The notes: a model not told the origin generated them from the sequence alone. Shown: positions 45,998 through 55,248, counted from the stretch's first letter. The stretch: DNA of 64,000 nt from Chitinophaga pendula (GCF_020386615.1 NZ_CP077769.1:1054001-1118000); one strand, 5' to 3'. Numbers and translations: made by a program.

Positions 45998-46841
45998 GGT
46001 ATTTTCCGGGGGTAGTACCGTAGAATTGTTTGAAGGACTGCACGAAGCTGGAGAGGTGCTCATATCCCAGCTGGTCATATATCTCACTTGCTTTACGGCC
46101 ATCTTTCCTGAGCAGTTTGGCGGCTTCTTCCATGCGTTGCCGAAGGAACCATTGTTTGGGAGTAGTGCCGAAGGTGTCGGCAAATTTCCGTTTAAAGGTA
46201 GACAAGCTCATATTGCACAGGAAGGCCAGTTCCCGTATGGTGACAGCCTGGTGCATATGGGTGAATACGGCCCTGCGCAGCAGATTGTCTGCTGCGTTGG
46301 TAGCACAGACCCCTTTGAAGTAGGGGACCAGAAAGTCGTATTTGGTACAGAGGTACAGCAATAGTTCCTGCACTTTGAGTTTAAGCAGGGCGGTGTTTTT
46401 GGCGCTGTCCGTTTGCCGGATGGCCGCGAGGGAAGCCAGGAAGTGCCGGAGGAACGCGTCATGGGCCAGGGCGATAGGGCGTTTTTCGGCATTGCTGCCG
46501 GCGTTGGCAGGCACGTCGGGATAGTAGGTGTCGAAGAAAGAGGAGAAGAGGGCGTTGCCACAGAAAAGCAGGATGCTGCGATAGTGTCCGTTGTCGGCGA
46601 TCTTTTCGCTCATCAGGCAATTGCCCACGGGGAGGAACATGAACTGAGAGGGGACGATACGCGTGGTACCGTCGGCATAGTTCACTATTTTCTCTCCCTC
46701 CTGCAGGAAGCTGAACAGGTGACTGCTGAGCGATATCCTGGTCTTCAAACTGGCCTTGTTGGAGTGATAGGCCATGCAGCTCACTTCATCATCGTGGTGA
46801 GGAGCAGGGGAACCGTCGTTTGATAATCTCCGTTCGTTCAT
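45984..46841 (-). CDS. AraC family transcriptional regulator
   Basis: About 285 residues from ATG 46841. The N-terminal half matches the ExsA/AraC_N-like effector region (SLSSHLFSFLQEGEKIVNYADG); the C-terminal HTH pair (about 185-280) contains VTIRELAFLCNMSLSTFKRKFADTFGTTPKQWF and ASEIYDQLGYEHLSSFVQSFKQFYGTTPGKY. A -7-like TAACTTTG (46848-46855) lies so close that the mRNA would be almost leaderless, so Met at 46775 is an alternative start. It may control the neighbouring PEBP-family gene on the same strand; this is inference. Confidence 0.9.
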   Translation of the reverse strand: MNERRLSNDGSPAPHHDDEVSCMAYHSNKASLKTRISLSSHLFSFLQEGEKIVNYADGTTRIVPSQFMFLPVGNCLMSEKIADNGHYRSILLFCGNALFSSFFDTYYPDVPANAGSNAEKRPIALAHDAFLRHFLASLAAIRQTDSAKNTALLKLKVQELLLYLCTKYDFLVPYFKGVCATNAADNLLRRAVFTHMHQAVTIRELAFLCNMSLSTFKRKFADTFGTTPKQWFLRQRMEEAAKLLRKDGRKASEIYDQLGYEHLSSFVQSFKQFYGTTPGKYQRQE

Positions 46842-46947
46842 TGTCTGCAAAGTTAGTGCGTAATAACCGGTGTGAGATCATGGCAACACCGCACGCGGAC
46901 ATTGAGCAGTCGCATACGGTGTTGGGTGCTTTACGGGCGTCCTTTTT

Positions 46948-47442
46948 TTAGCGGGCATTCGGTTGGCCATATACCAGCAGGGAGGCTTTGGCGATGGAGG
47001 CGAAGTGCAGGTTGTAACCCACGAAGGCAGGGCTGGCTTGTTGCGGGAGGTCCAGCGATTTGTCCAGCGCATATACGGTAATAAGGTAGCGGTGATCGGG
47101 GCCTGGATTAGGCGCAGCGCCTACATATCCCGGTTCGCCCAGGTCGGTGATGCTCTGTATGGCGCCGGCAGGCAAAAGGCCTGCATCAGGGCTGCCGGCA
47201 CCGGCCGGCAGGGAGGTCACGGCGGCAGGGATGTTGAATACTAACCAATGCCAGAAGCCGCTGCCGGTAGGTGCATCCAGGTCATAAATGGTCACGGCAA
47301 AACTTTTAGTGTTGGCAGGCGCATGCTCCCAGTACAGCTGGGGAGATTGATTGTCGCCGGTATATCCCATGTTGTTGACATACTGTTTGTTGGATAGTTG
47401 CCCACCCAGTTCCAGGCTCTTTAAGGTGAATGTTGTTTCCAT
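46948..47442 (-). CDS. YbhB/YbcL family PEBP-like protein
   Basis: A 164-residue phosphatidylethanolamine-binding-protein fold. It starts METTFTLKSLELGGQL; the family motifs are SPQLYWEHAPANTKSFAVTIYDLDAP (about 33-58), FWHWLVFNIP (about 63-72) and the PGPDHRYLITVYAL strand. Bacterial members are called Raf-kinase-inhibitor-like, though their role is not known. The upstream in-frame ATG (47568) would add 42 residues that match nothing. Divergent from the padR gene. Confidence 0.93.
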   Translation of the reverse strand: METTFTLKSLELGGQLSNKQYVNNMGYTGDNQSPQLYWEHAPANTKSFAVTIYDLDAPTGSGFWHWLVFNIPAAVTSLPAGAGSPDAGLLPAGAIQSITDLGEPGYVGAAPNPGPDHRYLITVYALDKSLDLPQQASPAFVGYNLHFASIAKASLLVYGQPNAR

Positions 47443-47604
47443 TGTGTAATGTTTGTGTGCGAATAATGAGCGTTGACAGGACAAAGGTCGTACGCGGCGG
47501 CGGGGTAGGGATATAGGGCGGGCGTCAAAAAGTGTTGAAAAAGGTTCATTGTGATAAGAATAGGCCACCGGCCAGCCGGATAATGGACCGTTTATTTATT
47601 CACG

Positions 47605-47636
47605 TTTTGTATGTATAATAGTTTTACATACATTTA
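47605..47636 (+). promoter_or_regulatory. padR promoter with embedded operator dyad
   Basis: TTTG (47606-47609) and TACATTTA (47629-47636, one mismatch to the -7 consensus) are 19 bp apart. A perfect dyad TGTATGTA-N9-TACATACA (47608-47632) fills the spacer and touches both boxes. Its shape resembles PadR operators (ATGT-N8-ACAT type), so self-repression is expected. Confidence 0.75.
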
Positions 47637-47654
47637 AGGAATTAATAGTTTAAG

Positions 47655-47987
47655 ATGAAAGGCACAAACCTCGGAGAATTCGAAGAACTGGTATTACTCA
47701 CGGTGGCGGCATTGACGGATGAAGCCTATAGTGTGGCGATCTGTGATGAGCTATCGGACCATACCGGTCGTACTGTAAAACTTGGCGTGGTGCACGCGGT
47801 GCTTAACCGTTTAGAAGAGAAGGGGCTGTTGAAAAGTGAGTTGGGAGAGGCAACGATGGCACGTGGCGGTAAGCGGAAAAGATTTTATCAGCTCACTATG
47901 CAGGGTAAATCAGCCTTGATGAACGCTAAAGCGATGCGTGATCAGTTATGGGCCAGGATACCATCGCTTGTGTGGGGAAAAATGTAG
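47655..47987 (+). CDS. PadR family transcriptional regulator
   Basis: A 110-residue winged-helix regulator: LGEFEELVLLTVAALTDEAYSVAI at residues 5-28, the recognition region VKLGVVHAVLNRLEEKGLLKSELGE and the wing GGKRKRFYQLT. It corresponds to the short PadR type (PadR-s1). Its stop lies one base before the ATG of the ABC permease gene, a common pairing in Bacteroidetes in which the regulator represses the transporter. Confidence 0.94.
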   Translation: MKGTNLGEFEELVLLTVAALTDEAYSVAICDELSDHTGRTVKLGVVHAVLNRLEEKGLLKSELGEATMARGGKRKRFYQLTMQGKSALMNAKAMRDQLWARIPSLVWGKM

Positions 47988-47988
47988 T

Positions 47989-50637
47989 ATGAAATCACAA
48001 CGGGAACATCATCCGCCCGCATGGGCGCAGCGATTTATAGAGTGGTATTGTAAGCCTGGGCTCGTAGAGGACCTCACAGGGGACCTGCACGAATGTTTCG
48101 AGCGGAACGTACGATCTATCGGGGCACGTCGTGCGAAGCTGATCTACATCATTGATGCCTTCAAATTTTTCAGGAGCTATACAGTAAGCAGATCAATATT
48201 TTTCCACCTTTTTATGAACCATATCATGATCGGAAGCTATGTCAAAACATCCGGGCGCAACATCATGCGCAACAAGCTGTTCTCTTTCATCAATATCTCA
48301 GGCCTCGCCATCAGTATGTCGGTGGGGTTACTGCTGATTGCTTTTGTACTGGACCTACATTCCTATGACAGGTTCCACAAAAATGGTGACAGGATCTATC
48401 GTATCACTAGTACGTTGACCTCCAAAAATGAACAAAACGGTAAGTTCGCGTCTGCCTCTTTTAAGGCGGGAAGGCTTATCCGCGATAAGGTGAGTGGCAT
48501 TGAGGAGGTGACGGTGATGCGCAACGATTTTTCGGGTGATGCTGCGGTGGGTGACAATGTATTACCCATCAAGGGCTTCTGGGCGGAGCCTTCTGTATTC
48601 AAGGTCTTTACATTTCCGATGGAAGAAGGGAATGTGGAAACGGCATTAAAAGTTCCTTATTCCATCGTGCTGACGAAGACGGCTGCCAGGAAGCTGTTTG
48701 GCGACCAGGCGGCACTTGGCAAGACTATCAAGGTCGATACTGTCGTATACCAGGTGACGGGTATTGTTAAAGATGTTCCTTTCTTTTCGCATATCAGTTT
48801 CGAGGCATTGGTATCATTATCTACTGCGGAGCAGCTTAATAAAGGCGATAAAAATTTCGCTTCCTGGGCAAACATGTGGTCTAATTCCGTGTACGTACTG
48901 CCTTCGGAGAATGCTGACATGGGAGCTATACAGTCGCAGCTCAACACACTTGCCCGGGAGGAAAACCAGGGGGAAGAAAATGATAAGATCCAGCTGGAGT
49001 TGCTTCCGCTATATGATATCGTGGTGGGGGAGCACCTGCGGCAACCGGAGGGTGGGCCTGGCTTTTCGGGGCCTCATGTGTCTCCTGTTGTACTTTGGAT
49101 ACTCGGCGGGCTGGCATTTATCGTGGTATTGTCTGCCTGTTTCAACTATACTAATCTTTCTATAGCGCGGGCGATGCGCCGTATTAAAGAAATAGGGCTT
49201 CGCAAGGCTATTGGTGCGGGCAGAGGGCAGGTGCGGCTACAGTTCCTGGCTGAGGCGGTGATGATCTCCCTGGCCGCCCTGGTGCTTTCCTTCCTTTTGT
49301 TTCTTGTATTGCGGCCATTGTTGATCAACATTGCACCGGAGATGCAGCGTACCGTGAAGCTTGACCTTACGCCTGCTATGGTAATAGCTTTCGTTGTTTT
49401 CTCTGTCGGTATAGGTGTAATGGCTGGTTTCCTGCCCGCTGTTTTCTTTTCGAAGGTGAGTCCTATTAATGCGTTCGGCAGTGTGTCATCGATGAAGGTG
49501 TTCAAACATCTCACATTGAGGCGTAGTCTGGTGGTGATCCAATATACTGTTACGCTGATCTTTATTACGATCACTGCTGTCGGCTATGTGCAATATAAGA
49601 ACATACTAGCCTTTGATCTGGGTTTCAGTACGGCGAATATCCTGAATATTAATACGCTGGATAATAAATCCGACGTATTGCTGCGGGAGCTTGGGGAGAT
49701 GCCGGAAGTAACGGGAGTGTCGCGGTCGCTGATCACGACGGGTGTGGGAAATGCCTGGGGCGGCAGTATGAAATACAAGGATTCGCGGGATTCTGTCGGG
49801 GTGATGACCAACCATGTGGATGAAAACTATTTACCGTTGCATAACTATAAGCTCCTCGCCGGCCGGAATTTTGTATCCCGGCCTGCCACTGCGGAGGCTG
49901 TCGGTGAGGTGATCGTTAACGAGCAGGTGTTAAAGCGATTCAATATCGGTGGCCGCCATCCGGAGAAAGCGATCGACGAGCAGGTCATATTGAATGGACG
50001 TAAAATGACTATCGTGGGGGTTATGCAGGACTTTCATTATGGTAAGGTGGATAACCTTATCGGACCGGTAGCCTTTACTTCGTGGACACCTGAGGACCGG
50101 GTTATTATCAGCGCCAAAATACAAAGTAAGGATATGCCGGCTACGCTGGCGAAGATCGAGGCGGCGTGGAAGAAGATCGACCGTGTACATCCTTTTACGG
50201 CTGCGTTCTATGACGATGAGATAAAAGAGGCGTACCGTGAGTTTTCCACTATGATCAAGATCATCGGTTTCCTTGCGTTCCTGGCCATTTCCATTGCGTC
50301 AATGGGATTGTTTGGTATGGTGGTGTTTACGACGGAGACCCGGCTGAAGGAGATTGGTATCCGGAAGACGATGGGTGCCAGCACTGGCAACCTGATATTT
50401 TTGCTGAGCCGCGGGTTTTTGGTGCTCTTGTCAGTATCAGCACTTATTGCGCTGCCAGCTACGTATTGTTTCTTTGAAGGTATCGTGCTGCCTCATTTCC
50501 CTTATCATACCCCGGTGCATCTCCCGGAGCTGCTGGTAGGTTTGCTGGCGGTGTTGCTGATCGCGTTCATTATGATCGGATCGCAGACGTTGAAGGCGGC
50601 GAGGAGTAACCCGGTGGCGGTGCTGAGGAGTGAATAG
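47989..50637 (+). CDS. ABC transporter permease (MacB/FtsX type) with permease prefix domain
   Basis: An 882-residue membrane protein. The first 75 residues (PPAWAQRFIEWYCKPGLVE-, GDLHECFERN) form the permease prefix domain found in PadR-linked transporters. Then come a TM helix, a MacB-like periplasmic domain, three TM helices with FtsX signature (ARAMRRIKEIGLRKAIGAGRG near 405-425), and a second copy of periplasmic domain and FtsX region (TRLKEIGIRKTMGASTGN near 785-802). Members export peptides, lipids or drugs or act as mechanotransmitters. No ATPase gene is adjacent. Substrate unknown. Confidence 0.92.
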   Translation: MKSQREHHPPAWAQRFIEWYCKPGLVEDLTGDLHECFERNVRSIGARRAKLIYIIDAFKFFRSYTVSRSIFFHLFMNHIMIGSYVKTSGRNIMRNKLFSFINISGLAISMSVGLLLIAFVLDLHSYDRFHKNGDRIYRITSTLTSKNEQNGKFASASFKAGRLIRDKVSGIEEVTVMRNDFSGDAAVGDNVLPIKGFWAEPSVFKVFTFPMEEGNVETALKVPYSIVLTKTAARKLFGDQAALGKTIKVDTVVYQVTGIVKDVPFFSHISFEALVSLSTAEQLNKGDKNFASWANMWSNSVYVLPSENADMGAIQSQLNTLAREENQGEENDKIQLELLPLYDIVVGEHLRQPEGGPGFSGPHVSPVVLWILGGLAFIVVLSACFNYTNLSIARAMRRIKEIGLRKAIGAGRGQVRLQFLAEAVMISLAALVLSFLLFLVLRPLLINIAPEMQRTVKLDLTPAMVIAFVVFSVGIGVMAGFLPAVFFSKVSPINAFGSVSSMKVFKHLTLRRSLVVIQYTVTLIFITITAVGYVQYKNILAFDLGFSTANILNINTLDNKSDVLLRELGEMPEVTGVSRSLITTGVGNAWGGSMKYKDSRDSVGVMTNHVDENYLPLHNYKLLAGRNFVSRPATAEAVGEVIVNEQVLKRFNIGGRHPEKAIDEQVILNGRKMTIVGVMQDFHYGKVDNLIGPVAFTSWTPEDRVIISAKIQSKDMPATLAKIEAAWKKIDRVHPFTAAFYDDEIKEAYREFSTMIKIIGFLAFLAISIASMGLFGMVVFTTETRLKEIGIRKTMGASTGNLIFLLSRGFLVLLSVSALIALPATYCFFEGIVLPHFPYHTPVHLPELLVGLLAVLLIAFIMIGSQTLKAARSNPVAVLRSE

Positions 50638-50667
50638 AATACTGGCGGGCGGATAGCTACAAAAAAA

Positions 50668-50700
50668 AGAGACGGTGTGAAAGCACCGTCTCTTTTTTTT
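50668..50700. terminator. Bidirectional terminator between the ABC permease and tRNA-Arg
   Basis: AGAGACGGTG and CACCGTCTCT pair around a 6-nt loop, flanked by eight A on one side and a T run on the other. It can end both the permease transcript and the tRNA transcript. Confidence 0.92.
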
Positions 50701-50701
50701 G

Positions 50702-50775
50702 TGATCCAGTCAGGATTCGAACCTGAGACCTACTGCTTAGAAGGCAGTTGCTCTATCCAGCTGAGCTACTGGACC
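50702..50775 (-). tRNA. tRNA-Arg (anticodon TCT)
   Basis: On the minus strand a full cloverleaf forms: 7-bp acceptor stem GGTCCAG/CTGGATC with one G-U pair, T8-A9, D arm GCTC...GAGC, anticodon stem ACTGC/GCAGT with loop CTTCTAA (anticodon TCT), and T arm TCAGG-TTCGAAT-CCTGA. The discriminator base is A. CCA is not encoded. A TACATTTG (complement of 50832-50839) with TTTG 21 bp further upstream may be its promoter. Confidence 0.96.
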
Positions 50776-50893
50776 ATTTGTTCCCTTTTCGGTGAAATAG
50801 ATATTTCTTTATATCTTCCGTTTTGGGAGTGCAAATGTATAAAATATTTTGTCAATAATGCAAATATAGGCATTTAAAAAAATTAAACTGTTT

Positions 50894-51565
50894 ATGGATG
50901 TTAAAATAGAAGCCAGTTGGAAAGAGGTATTGAAAGACGAATTTCAGAAAGCCTACTTTGAGCAGATTGCCATGTTTCTGAAACATGAGAAGGCATTGGG
51001 TAAGACAATTTATCCTTCGGGTAGCCAGATCTTTTATGCATTTGACAAAACTCCATTTGACAACGTAAAGGTGGTGATATTAGGGCAGGACCCTTATCAT
51101 GGGCCTAACCAGGCGCACGGTCTTTGTTTTTCTGTGCAGGATGGGGTGAAGCCGCCGCCATCATTGGTGAACATTTATAAAGAGCTGAACAGCGATCTGG
51201 GAGTGCCTATTCCTGCGGGAGGCAATCTGACCCGCTGGGCGGAGCAGGGGGTATTACTGCTCAATGCGATATTGACGGTGCGGGCAGGTGAGCCGGCCTC
51301 GCACAGTAAGAGTGGCTGGGAGACATTCACGGATGCGGTGATACGTAAGATATCCGATCAGAAGCAGGATGTGGTATTCCTGCTGTGGGGCCGTTTTGCA
51401 CAGGATAAACAAGTGCTGATCGATGCGACCCGTCATCATATCCTGAAAGCGGCACACCCTTCTCCATTCAGTGCAGACAAGGGCTTTTTCGGTTGTAAAC
51501 ATTTTTCCCGTACTAACGAGCTGCTGATCAAAGCTGGTAAACAGCCGGTGGACTGGCGCCTGTAG
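50894..51565 (+). CDS. ung: Uracil-DNA glycosylase
   Basis: A 223-residue family-1 enzyme that removes uracil from DNA in base-excision repair. The water-activating motif [18 protein letters not shown] contains Asp66; [11 protein letters not shown] follows, and the DNA-intercalating loop [17 protein letters not shown] lies near 187-203. Length is normal. A strong terminator follows. Confidence 0.97.
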   Translation: MDVKIEASWKEVLKDEFQKAYFEQIAMFLKHEKALGKTIYPSGSQIFYAFDKTPFDNVKVVILGQDPYHGPNQAHGLCFSVQDGVKPPPSLVNIYKELNSDLGVPIPAGGNLTRWAEQGVLLLNAILTVRAGEPASHSKSGWETFTDAVIRKISDQKQDVVFLLWGRFAQDKQVLIDATRHHILKAAHPSPFSADKGFFGCKHFSRTNELLIKAGKQPVDWRL

Positions 51566-51593
51566 TGGATTGTATACACTCTTAATCATAGCA

Positions 51594-51624
51594 AAGCCCC
51601 CTGTTATCAGCAGGGGGCTTTTTA
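51594..51624 (+). terminator. Terminator after ung
   Basis: AAGCCCCCTG and CAGGGGGCTT pair around a 7-nt loop and are followed by a T run. It also lies near the end of the convergent gene. Confidence 0.9.
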
Positions 51625-51637
51625 TGTGCTGGGCGGT

Positions 51638-52045
51638 CTATTTTTTCAGGAAAAAATAGTAGACGGCGAGTGCAATACTGGCCAGTATGATAACCAGCAG
51701 GCAACCGATGCCGCTACGTTTCTTTTTTACGGAATCGGAGAGTCCGCGTGATGCCAGCAGCTCGTCGACTTCCTGTTTGGCCTTTGCCAGGGAATAGCGC
51801 GTACCCAATTGCTGGCTTTTGTGTGTGATGTAATAGTGGATGCCTGCCAGATAACCATTTTTCAGGCAGATATCGACGGTAAGTTTTTCCAGCTGACTGT
51901 CGTTAAGTGAAGGGGATTGTAAGCGGAAAGAGCGATGGCAGGTGCGGCAGGTGTATTCCTGTGAGCCGGAATGATCCGGACTGCCGTAGATGGTAATATC
52001 GCTGCTGCCGCAGTGAGGGCAGTACGTAGGGGTACCAGCTGTCAA
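51638..52045 (-). CDS. Zinc-ribbon, L7/L12-C-terminal-like, C-terminally anchored membrane protein
   Basis: A 135-residue protein of three parts: a zinc ribbon with CPHC (9-12) and CRTC (about 33-36); a helical domain (about 55-100) whose pattern LKNGYLAGIHYY...SLAKAKQEVDEL resembles the ribosomal L7/L12 C-terminal domain; and a closing hydrophobic helix (about 112-132) followed by KK. No internal Met exists and the frame is closed upstream without ATG, so translation must start at a rare codon, best TTG at 52045. Function unknown; the topology suggests a tail anchor with the ribbon in the cytoplasm. Confidence 0.65.
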   Translation of the reverse strand: MTAGTPTYCPHCGSSDITIYGSPDHSGSQEYTCRTCHRSFRLQSPSLNDSQLEKLTVDICLKNGYLAGIHYYITHKSQQLGTRYSLAKAKQEVDELLASRGLSDSVKKKRSGIGCLLVIILASIALAVYYFFLKK

Positions 52046-52144
52046 TATACGTGGTTTTAAAGCGTTTGAAAATGCCTATAAGATAGTATTTTCCGGTGAT
52101 ATGACCAGCAGGAGAGGGGAGGAGTGGAAGAAGGATGACTGGTA

Positions 52145-52180
52145 TAAAAAAAATCGCAGTACCGTAGAAGGGTACTGCGA
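52145..52180 (-). terminator. Terminator of msrA
   Basis: TCGCAGTACC and GGTACTGCGA pair around a 7-nt loop and are followed on the minus strand by nine U. Confidence 0.92.
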
Positions 52181-52206
52181 CGATGTCTTTGTGTTGTCAG
52201 CCGGCG

Positions 52207-52857
52207 TTATTGCTGTTTTAATTTATCCTTAAATACCTTTTTGAATTTCTCCAGTTTAGGCCGTATTACGAAAGAGCAATAAGGTTGTGAGCCATTCAGG
52301 TTATAATAGTCCTGGTGGTAGTTTTCAGCCTTATAGAAGTTCTTCAGCGGGGAGATCTCGGTTACGATCGGGTTGTCGTAGGCATCGGCTTCCTGCAGTT
52401 TTTGTTTGTAGTATTCGGCTTTTTTCTTTTCGTCTTCGTTGCCATAGAAGATCACGGAGCGGTATTGTGTGCCGACGTCGTTGCCCTGGCGATTCAGCTG
52501 GGTAGGATCGTGGGCCTGGAAGAAGGCGGCCAGCAGTTCATCGTAGGAGATGACGGTCGGGTCGTAGGTAACACGGATCACTTCTGCGTGGCCGGTGGTA
52601 CCGTTACATACTTCTTCGTAGGTCGGGTTAACGACGGTGCCGCCGGAATAGCCGGACTCTGCTTTCAATACGCCGTTAAGCAGCTGGAATTGGGCTTCTG
52701 TACACCAGAAGCAGCCTGTTCCGAAGACGGCAACGGCGGTTTTCGTATCTTTGCTGATTTCCATATCTCCTGGTACTTTATTGTTCTTTTTATTGTTTTG
52801 AGCGCAGGCTAGGATGGTAATTGCCATACAGATAGCCAGCATGGTATATTTTAGCAT
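52207..52857 (-). CDS. msrA: Peptide-methionine (S)-S-oxide reductase, lipoprotein form
   Basis: A 216-residue enzyme that reduces methionine-S-sulfoxide in proteins. The catalytic GCFWC motif (about residues 46-50) is followed by TEAQFQLLNGV and GYSGGTVVNPTYEEVCNGTTGHAEVI; EKFQ/YHQDYY near the C-terminus completes the signature. A signal peptide with lipobox ILAC precedes the domain, so it is probably anchored to a membrane in the periplasm. ATG 52857 gives the more typical lipoprotein signal; ATG 52887 is possible. Confidence 0.94.
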   Translation of the reverse strand: MLKYTMLAICMAITILACAQNNKKNNKVPGDMEISKDTKTAVAVFGTGCFWCTEAQFQLLNGVLKAESGYSGGTVVNPTYEEVCNGTTGHAEVIRVTYDPTVISYDELLAAFFQAHDPTQLNRQGNDVGTQYRSVIFYGNEDEKKKAEYYKQKLQEADAYDNPIVTEISPLKNFYKAENYHQDYYNLNGSQPYCSFVIRPKLEKFKKVFKDKLKQQ

Positions 52858-53133
52858 AGTTGTAATGTTAAACCCTTTGATGTACATAGTGTGTCATATG
52901 ATGATCTTTATTTATCATCTTCCGGTTTAAAATTACGTTATCGCTGATGCTTTAGATGTTCAAGTTAAGTAACTTTAACATTCTTTTACGTGCCAGGCTT
53001 ATAGCCGCGCCGGGTGGAGGGGATGGACGACGTACCCGGGGATACGATCTGACAGCACTAACATTATATTTATTTGTCCCGTGCCGCGAGGCGGTAAGGG
53101 CGGAATGACATCACAAAAAACATATCTTAAGAA

Positions 53134-55248
53134 GTGAAATTTTTTCCTGAATCAGCACTGACACAGCTGGAGTTTGACAAAATACAGGATCTACTGCAGG
53201 AGCACTGCAAAACGGAATTGGGTAAACAGATGGCAGCAGAGCTGCGCCTTCATACACATATTGACTACGTACGATTAGCATTACAGCAGGCCCACGAGTA
53301 CAAGCAGCTGCTTTTGTTACAGCAATACTTTCCCAACGATTATATCCTCAACCTCAAGAATGAGCTGCGCCTGTTAGGTATCCAGGGTGCTGTGCTCAGC
53401 GGAGAGCAGTTATTACAGATACGTAAGCTGGCAGAGAGTATGCACAGCATAACCCGTTTCTTTGATTCGGACCGGAAGGTACAGTATGCAGGGCTGTACC
53501 AGATCATTGCCAATACTCAATATGAGAAACGGATATCGGCAATGATCGACGATGTGGTGGATGAAGATGCGCAGGTGCGTGACAATGCGTCTGAAGATCT
53601 GGCGAAGATACGTATGCAGCTGTTCCGCAAGCGGAATGAGCTGCGGCGGGCATTTGACCGGGTGTTGCAGAAGCTGCATAAGCAAGGCTACCTGGCCGAT
53701 ATTGAGGAGGCGTTCCTGAGCGGGCGTAGGGTGGTAGCCATTTTTGCGGAGAACAAGCGGATGGTGAAAGGTATCCTGCACGGGGAATCTGACACACGTA
53801 AGACCGCTTTTATTGAGCCGGAAGAGACAATAGAACTGAATAACGAGGTATTCTCGCTGGAGCGGGAGGAAAGCCGGGAGGTATACCGTATCCTCAAGGC
53901 GCTAACGCAGGCATTGTCGCATTTTGCGCCACTGCTCAGCGGTTACCATGATATACTGGGTACCTATGATTTTGTGCGGGGCAAAGCTAAACTGGCGATG
54001 GATATGGACGCCCATTTCCCCAGTCTGACCCCGCATTCGGAGGTGAACCTGATCAATGCATATCATCCATTATTATTACTGTATAACCGTAAGAGCGGTA
54101 AACCTACCATACCGGTGACGATCAAGCTGGACCGGGAGCATCATATCCTGGTGATCAGCGGACCTAACGCTGGCGGTAAAACGGTGACGATGAAAACGAT
54201 CGGGTTGATCCAGCTGATGGCGCAGGCGGGATTGCTGGTGCCGGTGCATCCTTCTTCCCAACTGGGTATTTTCCGGCAGCTGATGATCCACATCGGGGAT
54301 ACACAGTCGCTGGAGTTTGAGCTGAGTACCTACAGTTCGCACCTGAAGAACATGAAGTATTTCATTGAGAATGCGAACGGTAAGACCCTGTTTTTTATTG
54401 ATGAGCTGGGGAGCGGATCGGACCCTAACCTGGGGGGCGCTTTTGCGGAGGTGATTATGGAGGAGCTGGCGAGGAAACATGCCTTTGGTATTGTGACGAC
54501 GCACTACCTGAACCTGAAGATCATGGCCAACAAGGTGCGGGGTATTATGAACGGCGCGATGGGATTTGACGAGCAGACGCTGATGCCTTTATATAAACTG
54601 ATGGTGGGTAAGCCCGGTAGTTCTTATACGTTCTCTATTGCCGAGCGTATCGGGATGGCGCCGGAGCTGATTGCGAGGGCGAAGAAGCTGGTGGATGACG
54701 GTCATTTCCGGCTGGATAAGCTGCTGAACAAGGCGGAGCAGGATCTGCAGCAGGTGGAGGCGAAGGAGCAGGAGTTGCAGCAGTTGCTGAAGCAGAATGA
54801 GAAACTGAAGAAAGAGTACGAGGTATTATCTGACAAGGAGCGTAAGCAGCAGCAGTATGCGGTGTTGCGGTTGCAGAACCAGATCAAGGAAGAGGAGCTG
54901 GCATATCTGAAAGATATGGAGCGTAAAATGAAGCAGATCGTGATGGACTGGAAGCGATCGGATGATAAGCAGCGGGTGCTGCAGCAGGCGGAGGCGTTAT
55001 TGTTTCGTAAGAAGGATAAGCAGATCGATCAAAAGATACAGCGCCGGGTGCAGGACAAGTTTGAGGAAGTGGGGACCAGTGTGCAGGTGGGTGACCAGGT
55101 GAAGATCCGGACGAACAACCAGGTAGGTAAGCTGATAGAGATCAGGGATAAGCGGGGTATCGTGCAGTTGGGGAATATCCCGATGAATGTGAAGTTGTCG
55201 GATCTGGTGGTGGTGCAGGAGAAGAAAGAGAAGGAAATGGGGCAGTAG
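53134..55248 (+). CDS. MutS2-like DNA-binding ATPase lacking the Smr domain
   Basis: A 704-residue MutS-family protein read from a GTG start. The lever/clamp region (about 1-290) is followed by the ATPase: Walker A GPNAGGKTV near 343-351, Walker B LFFIDELGSGSDP near 419-431, and TTHYLNLK. A long coiled-coil (about 520-630) and a KOW-like segment (VQVGDQVKIRTNNQVGKL, about 648-665) close the protein. True MutS2 (about 780-800 residues) carries a C-terminal Smr nuclease; it is absent here and not found in another frame nearby. MutS2 proteins act on branched DNA or collided ribosomes. Confidence 0.9.
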   Translation: MKFFPESALTQLEFDKIQDLLQEHCKTELGKQMAAELRLHTHIDYVRLALQQAHEYKQLLLLQQYFPNDYILNLKNELRLLGIQGAVLSGEQLLQIRKLAESMHSITRFFDSDRKVQYAGLYQIIANTQYEKRISAMIDDVVDEDAQVRDNASEDLAKIRMQLFRKRNELRRAFDRVLQKLHKQGYLADIEEAFLSGRRVVAIFAENKRMVKGILHGESDTRKTAFIEPEETIELNNEVFSLEREESREVYRILKALTQALSHFAPLLSGYHDILGTYDFVRGKAKLAMDMDAHFPSLTPHSEVNLINAYHPLLLLYNRKSGKPTIPVTIKLDREHHILVISGPNAGGKTVTMKTIGLIQLMAQAGLLVPVHPSSQLGIFRQLMIHIGDTQSLEFELSTYSSHLKNMKYFIENANGKTLFFIDELGSGSDPNLGGAFAEVIMEELARKHAFGIVTTHYLNLKIMANKVRGIMNGAMGFDEQTLMPLYKLMVGKPGSSYTFSIAERIGMAPELIARAKKLVDDGHFRLDKLLNKAEQDLQQVEAKEQELQQLLKQNEKLKKEYEVLSDKERKQQQYAVLRLQNQIKEEELAYLKDMERKMKQIVMDWKRSDDKQRVLQQAEALLFRKKDKQIDQKIQRRVQDKFEEVGTSVQVGDQVKIRTNNQVGKLIEIRDKRGIVQLGNIPMNVKLSDLVVVQEKKEKEMGQ

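Noticed and set aside
51638..52045. Insertion-sequence zinc-finger fragment (IS1 InsA-like)
   Set aside because: The zinc ribbon recalls InsA, but the following helical domain and the terminal membrane helix do not, and there are no terminal repeats or transposase remnants.
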